From: Coptis chinensis
Lineage: Eukaryota > Streptophyta > Magnoliopsida > Ranunculales > Ranunculaceae
DNA length: 64,000 nt
Direction of reading: 5' to 3'
NCBI GenBank assembly: GCA_015680905.1
Contig: JADFTS010000017.1
Coordinates: 1-64,000, forward strand
In this document: one piece after another, positions 44,891 through 57,337 of the stretch
Numbering within the stretch: position 1 is the first letter of the stretch
Layout: each line of letters opens with the position of its first letter
The notes under the pieces: generated by a model
Databases searched by the model: none
The model's input: the letters and a program-made list of their open reading frames with translations, nothing else
What the model was told of the DNA's origin: nothing
Position numbers and translations under genes: made by a program

Positions 44891-47080
44891 TTTTTCTGAA
44901 CACTCTTACGTGGTATGTCCGTGAAAACTTAAGTTTTTCAAGATGGGATATTTAACTTGATTTCCTAGATGAAGATCATTGACTTTGTAATGAGATAGAA
45001 CATATGGAAGAATGTTTGACAAAAGTAGTTAGACCAACATGTATATTTTGAATTGATGGCGCAAACTTCAAAAGTGGAAGTTGTTTGGAGCTTTTTAGAG
45101 TAGTGCACTTGCTTGATCAGTATTTGAAGCGAGAATAAGTTCGATTAGCTTTGCTTTTGTGAGTTTTTATTTGTCTTATTTTTATAGGGTTTTATTTTTA
45201 TTATTTTTTTTTTGTAGTGGATAGTCTACAAAAAAAAAAGAAAATGATGATGTTTTGTTTTTGTTAAAAAAAAGAATATGATGATGTTGTTGTTGTTGTT
45301 GTTTTTTTTTTTTTTTTTTTTTTTTTTGTTTTGTTTTGTAGTATATTTGAATAAAAGAAAATGTTGTTGTTGTTGTTGTTGTTATTTTATTTTATTTTTA
45401 TTTATAGTATATATCTTCTTGAAAAAAAATGTTTTTTTGTTGTATATTCTCTTTGAATAAAAGAAAATTTTGGTTTTGTTGTTGTTTTTAGTGGAAATTT
45501 TATTTATAATGATTTCAAATTTTATAAATAATTAGGAAAACGCGGCGACAAAGCTGCGGACGCAAGTCCTTTATGAAGCGCAAATCCTATCCTCCACGAA
45601 TACAAACTCATTAGAACCAATTTGTCATTAGGTTGTAGTCCATAACTATCTGCAATCACTTAAGGAGCTTAACAGATTGTTGTGCCAAGAAACCAACAGT
45701 GTCGAAACTAAACGGAATGAAACAATGTTGGTTAACTCTACAAGCCTCCTCGTGTTATAACACAATAGGAAAGAAAGCTCATAAAATAAGACATGTGCTT
45801 TTTTTGTGTGAACACTCTTCTTACTTGAGGTATGTCGCGTGAAAACTTAATTTTTTCAAGATGGGTTTTTTAACTTCAGATTTCCTAGATGAAGATCGTG
45901 ACTTTGTAATGAGGTAGAACATATGGAAGAATGTTTCACAAGGTAGTTATACCAACATGTATATTTTGAATTAATGGCGCAAACTTCAATAATGAAAGTT
46001 GTTTGGAGCTTTTAGAGTAGTGCACGCGACTGTATTTGAGCATAATAAGTTCAGTTAGCTATGCTTTTGTGAGTTTTTGATTTGTCTTATTTTTATAGGG
46101 TTTCATTTTTATTTTTGTTTTTTTGTTTTTGTAGATTATCTACGAAAAAAAGTAAATGATGATGTTTTGTTTTTTTTTTTTAAAAAAAAAAAAATTTTAT
46201 TTATTTATTTATATACTCTTCGAATAAAAGAAAATATTGTTGTTGTTGTTGTTATTTTTTTATTTTTTTTATTTATAGTATATACTCTTCAAATAAAAGA
46301 AAATGTTTTTTTTTGTAGTATATTCTCTTCGAAGAAAAGAAAATGTTGGTTTTGTTGTTGTTTTTAAGTTGAAATTTTATTTATAATGATAACAAGTTTT
46401 ACAAATAATTAGGACAAACGTGCAACAAGCAGTGACGCAAGTCCTTTATGAATTGCAAATCTTATCCTCCGTAATACAAACTCGTTAGAACCAACTGTCA
46501 TTAGGTTGTAGTCCATAACTATATGCAATCACTTAAGGAGCTTAACAGATTGTTGTGCCAAGAAACCAAAACTATCGAAACTGAACGAAATGAAACAATG
46601 CTGGTTAACTCTGAAAGCCTCTTCGTGCTATCACACAATAGGAAAGAGAAAGACATAAATTGAGACATGTGTTTTTTTCTGAACACTCTTACGTGGTATG
46701 TCCGTGAAAACTTAAGTTTTTCAAGATAGGTTATTTAACTTCAGATTTCCTAGATGAAGATCGTGACTTTGTAATGAGATAGAACATATGGAAGAATGTT
46801 TCACAAAGTAGTTAGACGAACATGTATATTTTGAATTGATGGTATAAAAACTTAAAAGTGGAAGTTGTTTGGAGGTTTTAAGTAGTAGTGCACGCTTGAT
46901 TTAAGCGAGAATAAGAGGTTAAGCTTTGCTTTTTGTGAGTTTTTATTTGTCTTTTTTTGGGTTTAATTTTTATTATTTTTTTTTATTTTTATATGGTTTT
47001 ATTATTATTGTTTTTTTTTTTTTTTTTTTTGTAGTGATAATCTGAAAAAAAAATAAAATTTTGTTGTTGTTGTTGTTTTT

Positions 47081-47120
<40 letters not shown>

Positions 47121-50100
47121 TATATATACTCTTGAATAAAAGAAAATGTTGTTGTTGTTGTTGTTTTTTTTTTTTTTTTTTTTTTTTTTATTTATAGTAT
47201 ATAATCTTCAAATAAAAGAAAATTTTTTTTTGTTGTATATTCTCTTGAATAAAAAAAAAATGTTGGTTTTGTTGTTGTTTTTAGTGGAAATTTTATTTAT
47301 TATGATTACAAATTTTACAAATAATTAGGACAAACGCGTCAACAAGTTGTGTATAAATCCTTTATGAGTGCAAAATCTATCATCCGAATAATACAAACTT
47401 CGTTTAGAACCATTTGTCATTAGGTTGTAGTCCATAAATATCTGCAATCACTTAAGGAGCTTAACAGATTGTTTTGCCAAGAAACCAACAATGTCGAACC
47501 GAAAGCGGAATGAAACAATCTTTGGTTAACTCTACAAGCCTCCTCGTGTTATCACACAATAGAAAAGAAAGCACATAAAATAAGACATGTGCTTTTGTGC
47601 GAACACTCTTACTTGGTATGTGTGTGAAAACTTAATTTTTCAAGATGGGTTTTTAACTTCAGATTTCCTAGATGAAGATCGTGACTTTTAATGAGGTAGA
47701 ACGAATGGAAGAATGTTTCACAAGGTAGTTAGACCAACATGTATATTTTGAATTGATGTATGCATAAACTTCAATAGTGGAAGTTGTTTGGAGATTTTTA
47801 GAGTAGTGCACGCCGATTGTATTTGAGCATAATAAGTTCGGGTTAGGTTTATGCTTTTGTGAGTTTTATTTGTCTTATTTTTTATAGGGTTTTAATTTTT
47901 ATTTTTTTTTTGTTTTTGTAGTGGATAATCTACAAAAAAAAAAAAAAAATGATGTTGTTTTTTTTTTTTTTTTTTTTTTTTTTTATTTATATACTCTTAA
48001 AAAAAAAAAAAGAAAATATTGTTGTTGTTGTTGTTATTTTTTATTTTTTTTTATTTATAGTATATACTCTTCAAATAAAAGAAAATGTTTTTTTTTGTAG
48101 TATATTCTCTTGAATAAAAGAAAAAATGTTGGTTTCTTGTTGTTTTTAAGATGAAATTTTATTTATAATGATAACAAGTTTACACAAATAATTAGGACAA
48201 GCGTCAACAAAATTTGTGATGCAAGTCCTTTCTGAAGTGCAAATCCTATCCTTCGTAATACAAACTCGTTAGAACCAACTGTCATTAGGTTCTAGTCCAT
48301 AACTATCTGCAATCACTTAAAGAGCTTAACATATTGTTGTGCCAAGAAACTAACAGTGTCCTAACTGAACGGAATGAAACAATCTTTGGTTAACTTTAAA
48401 AGCCTCCTCGTGTTATCACAAAATAGAAAAGAAAGCACATAAAATGAGACATGCTTTTTTCTTGAACACTCTTTACGTGGTTATGTCGTGAAAACTTAAT
48501 TTTTTCAAGATGGGCTTTTTTAACTTTAGATTTCCTAGATGAAGATTGTGGCTTTGTAATGAGGTAGAACATATGGAAAAATGTTTCACAAGGTAGTTAG
48601 AACAACACATATATTCTGAATTAATAGCGCAAACTTCAATAGTGGAAGCTGTTCGGAGCTTTTAGAGTAGTGCACGCGACTGTATTTGAGCATAATAAGT
48701 TCAGTTAGCTTTTCTTTTGTGAGTTTTTGATTTGTCTTCTTTTTATAGGGTTTTATTTTTATTATTAATTTTTTTGTTTTTGTAGTGGATAATATACGAA
48801 AAAAAGAAAATTATGATGTTGTTTTTTTTTTTTTTTATTTTTTTTTTAATTTTGTTTTTTTTTATTTTTTTTTTTTGTAGTATTTACTCTTGAATAAAAA
48901 GAAAAATGTTGTTGTTGTTGTTGTTGTTGTTTTTATTTTTTATTTTATTATTTATAGTATATACTCTTCAAATAAAAGAAATGTTTTTTTTTGTGATATT
49001 CTCTTGAATAAAAGAAAATGTTGGTTTTGTTGTTGTTTTTAAGTGGAAATTTTATTTATAATAATTACAAATTTTACAAATAATTAGGACAAGCGTGCAA
49101 CAAGTCGTGGATATGAAATCCTTTATGAGCTGCAATCCTATCCTCCTGAATACAAACTCGTTAGAACCAATTTGTCATTAGGTTGTAGTCCATAACTATC
49201 TGCAATCACTTAAAGGAGCTTAACAGTTGTTGTTTTGCCAAGAAAACCAAATTTGTAGAAACCGAACGGAATGAAACAATCTTTGGTTAACTCTAAGCCT
49301 CCCGTGTTATCACACAATAAAAAGAAAGCACATAAAATAAGACATGTGCTTTTGTTGAACACTTTTACGTGGCATGTCGCATTGAAAACTTAATTTTTCA
49401 AGATGGGTTTTTAACTTCAGATTTCCTAGATTAAGATCGTAACTTTGTAATGAGGTAGAACATATGGAAGAATGTTTCACAAGGTAGTTAGACCAACATG
49501 TATATTTTGAATTTATGGTGCAAACTTCAATAGTGGAAGTTGTTTGGAGCTTTTTGAGTAGTAGTGCACGAATTTGTATTTGAGCAGAATAAGTTCAGTT
49601 ATCTTTGCTTTTGTGAGTTTTTGATTTGTCTTATTTTTATAAGGTTTTATTATTATTGTGTTTTTTTTGTTTTTGTAGTGGATAATCTAGGAAAAAAAAA
49701 AAGAAAATGATGTTGTTTTGTTTTTTTTTTTTTTTTTTTTATTTATTTATATACTCTTGAATAAAAGAAAATGTTGTTGTTGTTGTTGTTGTTGTTTTTT
49801 TTTTTTTTTATTTATAGTATATACTCTTCAAATAAAAGAAAATGTTTTTTTTGTAGTATATTCTCTTCGAATAAAAGAAAATGTTGGTTTTGTTGTTGTT
49901 TTTTAGTTGAAATTTTATTTATAATGATAACAAATTTTACAAATAATTAGGACAAGCGTGCAACAAGTGGTATGCAAGTCCTTTATGAATTGCAAATCTT
50001 ATCCTCCCCGAATACAAACTCGTTAGAACCAATGTCATTAGGTTGTAGTCCATAACTATCTGCAACCACTTATGGAGCTTAACAGATTGTTGTGCCAAGA

Positions 50101-50579
50101 AACCAACAGTGTCGAAACCGAGCGAAATGAAACAATGTTGGTTAACTTTAAAGCCTCCTCGTGTTATCACCTAATAGGAAAGAAAGCACATAAAATAAGA
50201 CATGTGCTTTTGTCTGAACACTCTTACGTGGTATGTGTGTGAAAACTTAATTTTTTCAAGATGGGTTTTTTAACTTCAGATTTCCTAGATGAAGATCGTG
50301 CCTTTTTAATGAGGTAGAACGAATGGAAGAATGTTTCACAAGGTAGTTAGACCAACATGTATATTTTGAATTAAATGGCTAAACTTCAATAGTGGAAGTT
50401 GTTTGGAGCTTTTTAGAGTAGTGCACGCTTGACGTAGATTTGAGCGAGAATAAGTTCAGTTAGCTTTGCTTTTTGTGAGTTTTATTTGTCTTATTTTTAT
50501 AGGGTTTTATTTTTATTATTTTTTTTTGTTTTTGTAGTTGATAATCTACGTAAAAAAAAAAATTATGATGTTTGTTGTT

Positions 50580-50614
<35 letters not shown>

Positions 50615-50645
50615 TTTAGTATATACTCTTCGAATAAAAGAAAAT

Positions 50646-50678
<33 letters not shown>

Positions 50679-51447
50679 ATTTTTTTATTTTTTTATTTAT
50701 AGTATATACTCTTTAAATAAAAGAAAAATTTTTTTTTGTATATTCTCTTGAATAAAAGAAAATGTTGGTTTTGTTGTTGTTTTAATATAAAATTTTATTT
50801 ATAATGATAACAAATTTTACAAATAATTAGGACAAGCTGCAACAAGCCGCGGACGCAAGTCCTTTTCTCGAACCGCAAATCCTATCCTCCCTGAATACAA
50901 ACTCGTTAGAACCAACTATCATTAGGTTGTAGTCCATAACTATCTGCAATCACTTAAGGAGCTTAACAGATTGTTGTGCCAAGAAACCAACAGTGTCGAA
51001 ACTGAACGGAATGAAACAATGTTGGTTAACTCTACAAGCCTCCTCGTGTTATCACACAATAGGAAAGAGAAAGCACATAAAATAAGACATGTGCTTTTGT
51101 CTGAACACTCTTACGTGGTATGTGCGTGAAAACTTAATTTTTTCAATATGGGTTTTTAACTTCAGATTTCCTAGATGAAGATCGTGACTTTGTAATGAGG
51201 TAGAACATATGGAAGAATGTTTCACAAGGTAGTTAGACCAACATGTATATTTTGAATTGATGGCGCAAACTTCAATAGTGGAAGTTGTTTGGAGCTTTTA
51301 GAGTAGTGCACGCGACTGTATTTGAGCAGAATAAGTTCAGTTAGCTTTGCTTTTGTGAGTTTTTGATTTGTCTTATTTTTATAGGGTTTTATTTTTATTA
51401 TTTTATTTTTATTTTTGTAGTGGATAATCTACGAAAAAAAGAAAATG

Positions 51448-51489
<42 letters not shown>

Positions 51490-51899
51490 TATATACTCTT
51501 CAAATAAAAGAAAATGTTGTTGTTGTTGTTGTTGTTGTTGTTATTTTATTTTTTTTATTTATTTATAGTATATACTCTTCAAATAAAAGAAAATGTTTTT
51601 TTGTTGTATATTCTCTTCGAATAAAAGAAAATGTTGGTTTTGTTGTTGTTTTTTAGTGGAAATTTTATTTATAATGATTACAAATTTTACAAATAATTAG
51701 GACAAACGTGAAACAAGCTGTGACGCAAGTCCTTTCTGAACTGCAAATCCTATCCTCCTGAATACAAACTCATTAAAACCAACTGTCATTAGGTTGTAGT
51801 CTATAACTTTCTACAATCACTTAACGAGCTTGACAGATTGTTGTGCCAAGAAACCAACATTGTCAAAACTGAACGGAATGAACCAATGTTGGTTAGCTC

Positions 51900-52050
51900 A
51901 CAGATTGTTGTGTCCCAATCGTTCCTGCTTTGTTGCTCTAACCGGGTTCAAACCTCAAAGACTCCATTCCCATGACTTACCAACGGAATGCTCAAGTTAC
52001 ATCAACCCACGCATGCCTCCCCTCAACCTAACTGTAGACAAATACACCTA
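51900..52050 (+). repeat. Extra block of about 140 bp in one array 1 unit
   Basis: It lies between GGTTAGCTCA and CTACAAGCCTCGTCGTG of a unit and makes that unit about 1.0 kb. Parts recur in the unit near 53750-53835 (CCATTCCCATGACTTACCA, AAATACACCT) and near 43275 (CCTCAAAGACTCCATT). It may be an old part of the unit lost elsewhere. Confidence 0.7.
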
Positions 52051-54281
52051 CAAGCCTCGTCGTGTTATCACACAATAGGAATGAGAAAGGACATAAAATA
52101 AGACATGTGCTTTTGTCTGAACACTCTTATGTGGTATGTGCGTGAAAACTTAATTTTTTGAAGATGGGTTTTTTAACTTCAGATTTCCTAGATGAAGATC
52201 GTGGCTTTGTAATGAGGTAGAACATAGGGAAGAATGTTTCACAAGGTAGTTAGACAAACATGTATATTTTGAATTGATGGCGCAAACTTCAATAGTGAAA
52301 GCTGTTTGGAGCTTTTAGAGGAGTGCACGCGACTGTATTTGAGCAGAATAAGTTCAGTTTGCTTTGCTTTTGTGAGTTTTTGATTTGTTTTATTTTATTT
52401 TATTTTTATTTATTTTTTGTTTTTGTAGTGGATAATCTACGAAAAAAATAAAATGATGATAATGTTTTTTTTTTTAAAATTTTTTTAGTAGTATATACTC
52501 TTCGAATAAAAGAAAATGTTGTTGTTGTTGTTGTTGTTTTTTTTTATTTTATTTATTTATAGTATACACTAATCAAATAAAAGAAAATGTTTTTTTTTGT
52601 TGTATATTCTCTTCGAATAAAAGAAAATGTTGGTTTTGTTGTTGTTTTTAAGTTGAAATTTTATTTATAATGATAACAAATTTTACAAATAATTAGGACA
52701 AGCGTGCAACAAGTCGCGTGACGCTAAAGTCTTTTTCGAAGCTGCAAATCCTATCCTCCTAAATACAAACACGTTAGACCAACTATCATTTCGGTTGTAG
52801 TCCATAACTATCGCAATCACTTAAGAAGCTTAACAGATTGTTGTGCCAAGAAACTAACAGTGTCGAAACCGAACGGAATGAAACAATCTTTGGTTAACTC
52901 TAAAAGCCTCCTCGTGTTATCACACAATAGGAAAAGAAAGCACATAAAATAAGACATGTGCTTTTGTCCCAACACACTCTTACATGGTATGTCGTGAAAA
53001 CTTAATTTTTCAAGATGGGTTTATTAACTTCAGATTTCCTAGATGAAGATCGTAGCTTTGTAAAGAGGTAGAACATATGGAAGAATGTTTCACAAAGTAA
53101 TTAGACCAACACGTTTATTATGAATTTATGGCGCAAACTTCAATAGTGGAAGCTGTTTTGAGCTTTTAGAGTAGTGCACTGTGTATTTGAGCATAATAAG
53201 TTCGATTAGCTTTGTTTTGCGAGTTTTTTTTGTTTTGTTTTTTTGGGATTTTTTTTGATTTTTAGGATTTTTATTTTTTTTTTTTTTTTTATTTTTTTAT
53301 TTTGTTGTTGTTTTGTTTGTAGTAGATAATCTACTAAAAAAAAAAAAATAAAATGATGATGATGTTTTTTGTTTTTGTTTTTTAATTTTTTTGTAGTATA
53401 TATTCTTCGAATAAAAGAAAATGTTGTTGTTGTTATTGTTATTTTTTTATTTTTTATTTATTGTATATACTCATCAAATAAAAGAAAATGTTTTTTTTTG
53501 TTGTATATTCTCTTCTAATAAAAGAAAATGTTGGTTTTGTTGTTGTTTTTAAGTGGAAATTTTATTTATAATGGTTACAAATTTTACAAATAATTAGGAC
53601 TAGCGTGCAACAAGCCGCGCAACGCAAGTCCTATTTTCAACTTCAAATCCTATCCTCCTGAATACAAACTCGTTAGAACCAGATTTTGTCTTTAGGTTGT
53701 AGTCCATAACTATCTGCAATCACTTAAAGGAGCTTTTACATTGATTGTTGTAAGCTCAAAACCATTCCCATGACTTACCATCGGAAAACCGAGCGGAATG
53801 AAACAATCTTTGGTTAACTTTAAATACACCTAAAGCCTCCCGTGTTATCACACAATAGGAAAGAAAGACATAAATTGAGACATGTGCTTTTATCCGAACA
53901 CTCTTACGTGGTATGTCCGTGAAAACTTAAGTTTTTTAAGATGGGTTTTTAACTTTCAGATTTCCTAGATGAAGATCGTAATGAGGTAATGAGGTAGAAC
54001 ATATGGAAGAATGTTTCATTAGTGAAAGTAGTTATACCAACATGTATATTTTGAATTGATGTTTTAAACTTCAAAAGTGGATGTTGTTTGGAGCTTTTAA
54101 AAAAATAAAAGTGATAATGTTTTTTTTTCAGTATTTGAGTAGAATAAGTTCAGTTAGCTTTGCTTTTTGTGAGTTTTGATTTGTCTTATTTTATAGGGTT
54201 TTATTATTATTGTTTTTTTTGTTTTTGTAGTGGATAATCTCTTCAAAAAAAGAAAATGATGATGTTGTTATTGTTGTTTTT

Positions 54282-54284
<3 letters not shown>

Positions 54285-54360
<76 letters not shown>
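54285..54360. repeat. (TA)n microsatellite inside array 1
   Basis: About 38 TA units replace the poly-T tract of this one unit. Confidence 0.95.
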
Positions 54361-54364
<4 letters not shown>

Positions 54365-54715
54365 GTATATACTCTTGAATAAAAGAAAATGTTGTTGTTG
54401 TTGTTATATTTTATTTTTTTTTTATTTATATTATATACTCTTAAAATAAAAAAATGTTTTTTTTTTTGTTGTATATTCTCTTTGAATAAAAGAAAATGTT
54501 GGTTTTGTTGTTGTTTTTTAGTGGAAATTTTATTTATTATGATTACAAATTTTACAAATAATTAGGACAAGCTGCACAACAAGTCATGGGACGCAAGTCC
54601 TTTTTCGAATCGCAAATCCTATCCTCCTGAATAGAAACTCGTTAGAACCAGCTGTCATTAGATAGTATTCCATAACTTTCTGCAATCATTTAAGGAGCTT
54701 AATAGATTGTTGTGC

Positions 54716-56244
54716 TGATAAACATAAAATGAATAATCTTACCTACGAAATGAACGATGAACTCAAAACGTAAGTAAACTAAAACTAATTTACGTGTCTA
54801 TGTTGCTTATCAAAGTTTTCAACTCTCAATTCTATCGTAATAGAGTGGAGTAACAAATTCGTTCCACTCCTAGTGCTCTAGCATGGAATGTTTTCTAATC
54901 TAATTAGTCGGTCTTAAGTCTAATGAGAGTTTTACGAGGGGGAATTATACTACGATGCAATATGAAATTGATTATTTGAATTTAAACTACGAATGCTATG
55001 GAAATATGATTGTTTTTGAATCTAGATAAAGGATTAGAGGGGAATTGAATCCACCTCGAATCCAACTTCATAACCTAGCATAGATTCTTGTATCTCGATT
55101 CCTACGTTCTCACGGCAAGAATTTCGAGTTCTAATCCCTAGTGTTCATGACATTTCTACCAAATACTAACTAGCATGTGAGGTCGCCCACCCATTCTCAT
55201 GGCTTAATCATGACCTCTCAGAGTGGAATAGATTTTACAATGCTTCCACACTATACCACTAAGTTTTCATCAAAGCTTCATCAACCCCTCTAATGGAGGT
55301 TTTAGCCTCGAATCATCAACCCATCATTTCCCATTGAATTATAACTACACATCATATAAAAATTCTAACTTTACTAATCTAAATTAAACAATAATTGAAA
55401 TATAATTAATTAACTAAGAATGAAATAAGAACAAGGATTTAAACTAGATCTATAAATGCAAATGACAAAAATCGAATTTGAATAATAATAACTATTTTAT
55501 TTATCTAATTAAATGACGAACAATCATTCAAGGAATTAAATAAAAACAAGATATGAAACTAATTAAATTAAACTAATTAACTATAATGAAAACTAGATCT
55601 AGAATTAATTAATGGAGGCTACTAATCTAATCTTTAATCTAGGTCTAACTATCTACCATTAACAAAGAGTCAAGCTCTTGTTTTTATACTTTCAGATCCA
55701 AAAATCGTGCATGGGCTTGGAGCCATGTTTTGGGCCAGAGAATCAGGCCCAAAACCCCATTCTTTCAGTCCAAAAGGCCCCTTCAGCTGCAGTTGACTTC
55801 GACAGACTTTTCATCCACTTTTGCTCCTCTGATTGAGCCAAGGCTTGGACCATTGAAAAGAACTTTCCGATCCGGTCGTTTTGACGTAAGGTAGGCCCAA
55901 TTCCGAGGTCTGAGTCCAAAGATATCGTCTTCGGAAGTTCTCATCGACTTTGTGTAATCAAATTTTCGCCGCGTGGACTTTGACTTTTCATCTTTTGACC
56001 GGGCTTTATAGAGGCTTTTCTTCTTCTTGAAAATTGGTCTTTAATCACAGAATTCCTTAGCAACCGACCTTTGCTCCTTTATCTCGCTTAAAGTGGCACA
56101 TTTCTCGCACATAATGGACTTTGAAGCCCTCGAAATGCATAAAAACACGTGAATCGTGATTAACTCTTACTTATTATTCACATAATTGGTCTAAAAAAAT
56201 GCGATTGTTAAAGGGGTTAAAACTACAGTTTTGGGCTCTTATCA
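54716..56244 (-). repeat. Athila-family LTR, minus strand
   Basis: Its reverse complement begins TGATAAGAGCCC and ends GTTTATCA and matches both LTRs of the left-hand element throughout. The TATA box is at 55681-55688 on the minus strand. Length is 1529 bp. It is the 3' LTR of a minus-strand copy, because the polypurine tract and 3' internal region follow on its right side. Its outer end cuts a unit of array 1 after GATTGTTGTGC. Confidence 0.9.
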
Positions 56245-57222
56245 AACCACCCCTAAACAGCATTTTGCTTGTCCTCAAGCAAAAGATGAGAAATTAGAAT
56301 AAGTGACCAAAATGGAGTTCTATCTACTCCGGTTTCGCTAAGTGCGATTGCATTGACAATTATATGCAACAAGGCCTTTAAACCACTAGGAATTCCCTAG
56401 TGGACGAAGTTATAGCCTCGTTAGAGTTTTCCCAGTGAAGGTACTCACAAACTTCATCTATACTTCATAACGACTAAAAAGAAAACTATCGTTTCCTTAT
56501 TCATGCTCCAAATTATCTATACATCTCACTAGCTATGAACAAGAATAACCAAGTCAAAAACCAAAGCTAATATATGCATAATAATCAATCATCTACAATA
56601 AACATATATACAATGAGTAATACTATGAAATGCAATAGCAGGTCCGTTTCTAAAACTTCGAATAGCGCCCTTAAGTAGGTTCTCACAATAATAGTCAAGA
56701 TACAACACTGATTTTTCCACTCAAGTTTTTATTTATTACAAGAATGGGCACACTTTACCTTACAATCTTCAATGACACACAAGGAAGCCGAGTCGATCAA
56801 ACACATCTGCCACTTACTATCACACTAACCTATTCCTAATGAGCTAGAGGTCTTTATTAGGTGTTTCGGGGATTAGGAGATGGTTTAAGAAGGAAGGAAA
56901 TGGATATTCAAAAAGGACAAGTCTGAGATAATAGAGTCTTCATATTATGTAACTAGAGAAAACCTTGTTATTTACTTTTGCTTCTACACTTTGTTTCCAT
57001 CCTTAGCCATTTTTATTTATTTAATTTTCTTTTTCTTTGGCTTTTGACTCCTTTTATTCTATTTTTTTGGAGTTTTTCTTTTACTTCTATTTTTTTTTAT
57101 TTTTCTTTTCTTTGGATGGAAACTTTTTTCTTTATTTTCTGAAGCAACAAACTAATTTTTGTTTACACAGGTTTTTTCTTCTTCTTCTTCTTCCTCATTT
57201 TATTCTCGGGCTTATTCTAAAT

Positions 57223-57260
<38 letters not shown>

Positions 57261-57337
57261 TTAATTTTGTTTTCTTTTTGTAACAGGGTAAAGGATTTGT
57301 GGTTAATGAAAGGCTAAAGAAAGGCTCAGAGGGGCAA
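56245..57337 (-). mobile_element. Athila-family 3' internal fragment, minus strand
   Basis: It matches about 9975-11034 of the left element in reverse, including the AACCACCCCTAAACAGCATT polypurine block beside the LTR and the T-rich tract near 57000-57290 (A-rich in the other copy). The match stops at about 57337, within the phrase AGCCCCTCGAGCC of the left copy, and array 2 begins at once. The rest of the element (gag, modules, 5' LTR) is absent from the window. Confidence 0.88.

Larger units (their letters stand above)
40700..54715 (+). repeat. Tandem macrosatellite array 1, about 16 units of about 0.9 kb
   Basis: The marker TTGGTTTTGTTGTTGTTTTT recurs near 42050, 42929, 44561, 45470, 46345, 47264, 48128, 49021, 49881, 50763, 51632, 52629, 53531 and 54502, with degenerate copies near 41158 and 43730. 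Spacing is 860-1000 bp. Each unit has the same order: a mostly unique part of about 550 bp (with the words TTAGGTTGTAGTCCATAACT, AGACATGTGCTTTTG, AGTTAGACCAACATGTATAT), then T-rich tracts, then two to three copies of a TATACTCTTCGAATAAAAGA module separated by (GTT)n and poly-T. The T-tract lengths vary most. No gene or transposase ORF; the poly-F/V reading frames are only T and GTT runs translated. The unit around 43270-44000 is the most diverged. Confidence 0.95.

Noticed and set aside
51830-52078. 82-codon ORF with GFKPQRLHSHDLPTEC
   Set aside because: It spans the extra block of one array 1 unit only; the other units do not keep the frame.
40909-53500. Many ORFs rich in Phe, Val, Cys and Leu (poly-F, CCCCCC) in array 1
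   Set aside because: They are the poly-T and (GTT)n tracts read in different frames; frame and length change from unit to unit and no domain is seen.
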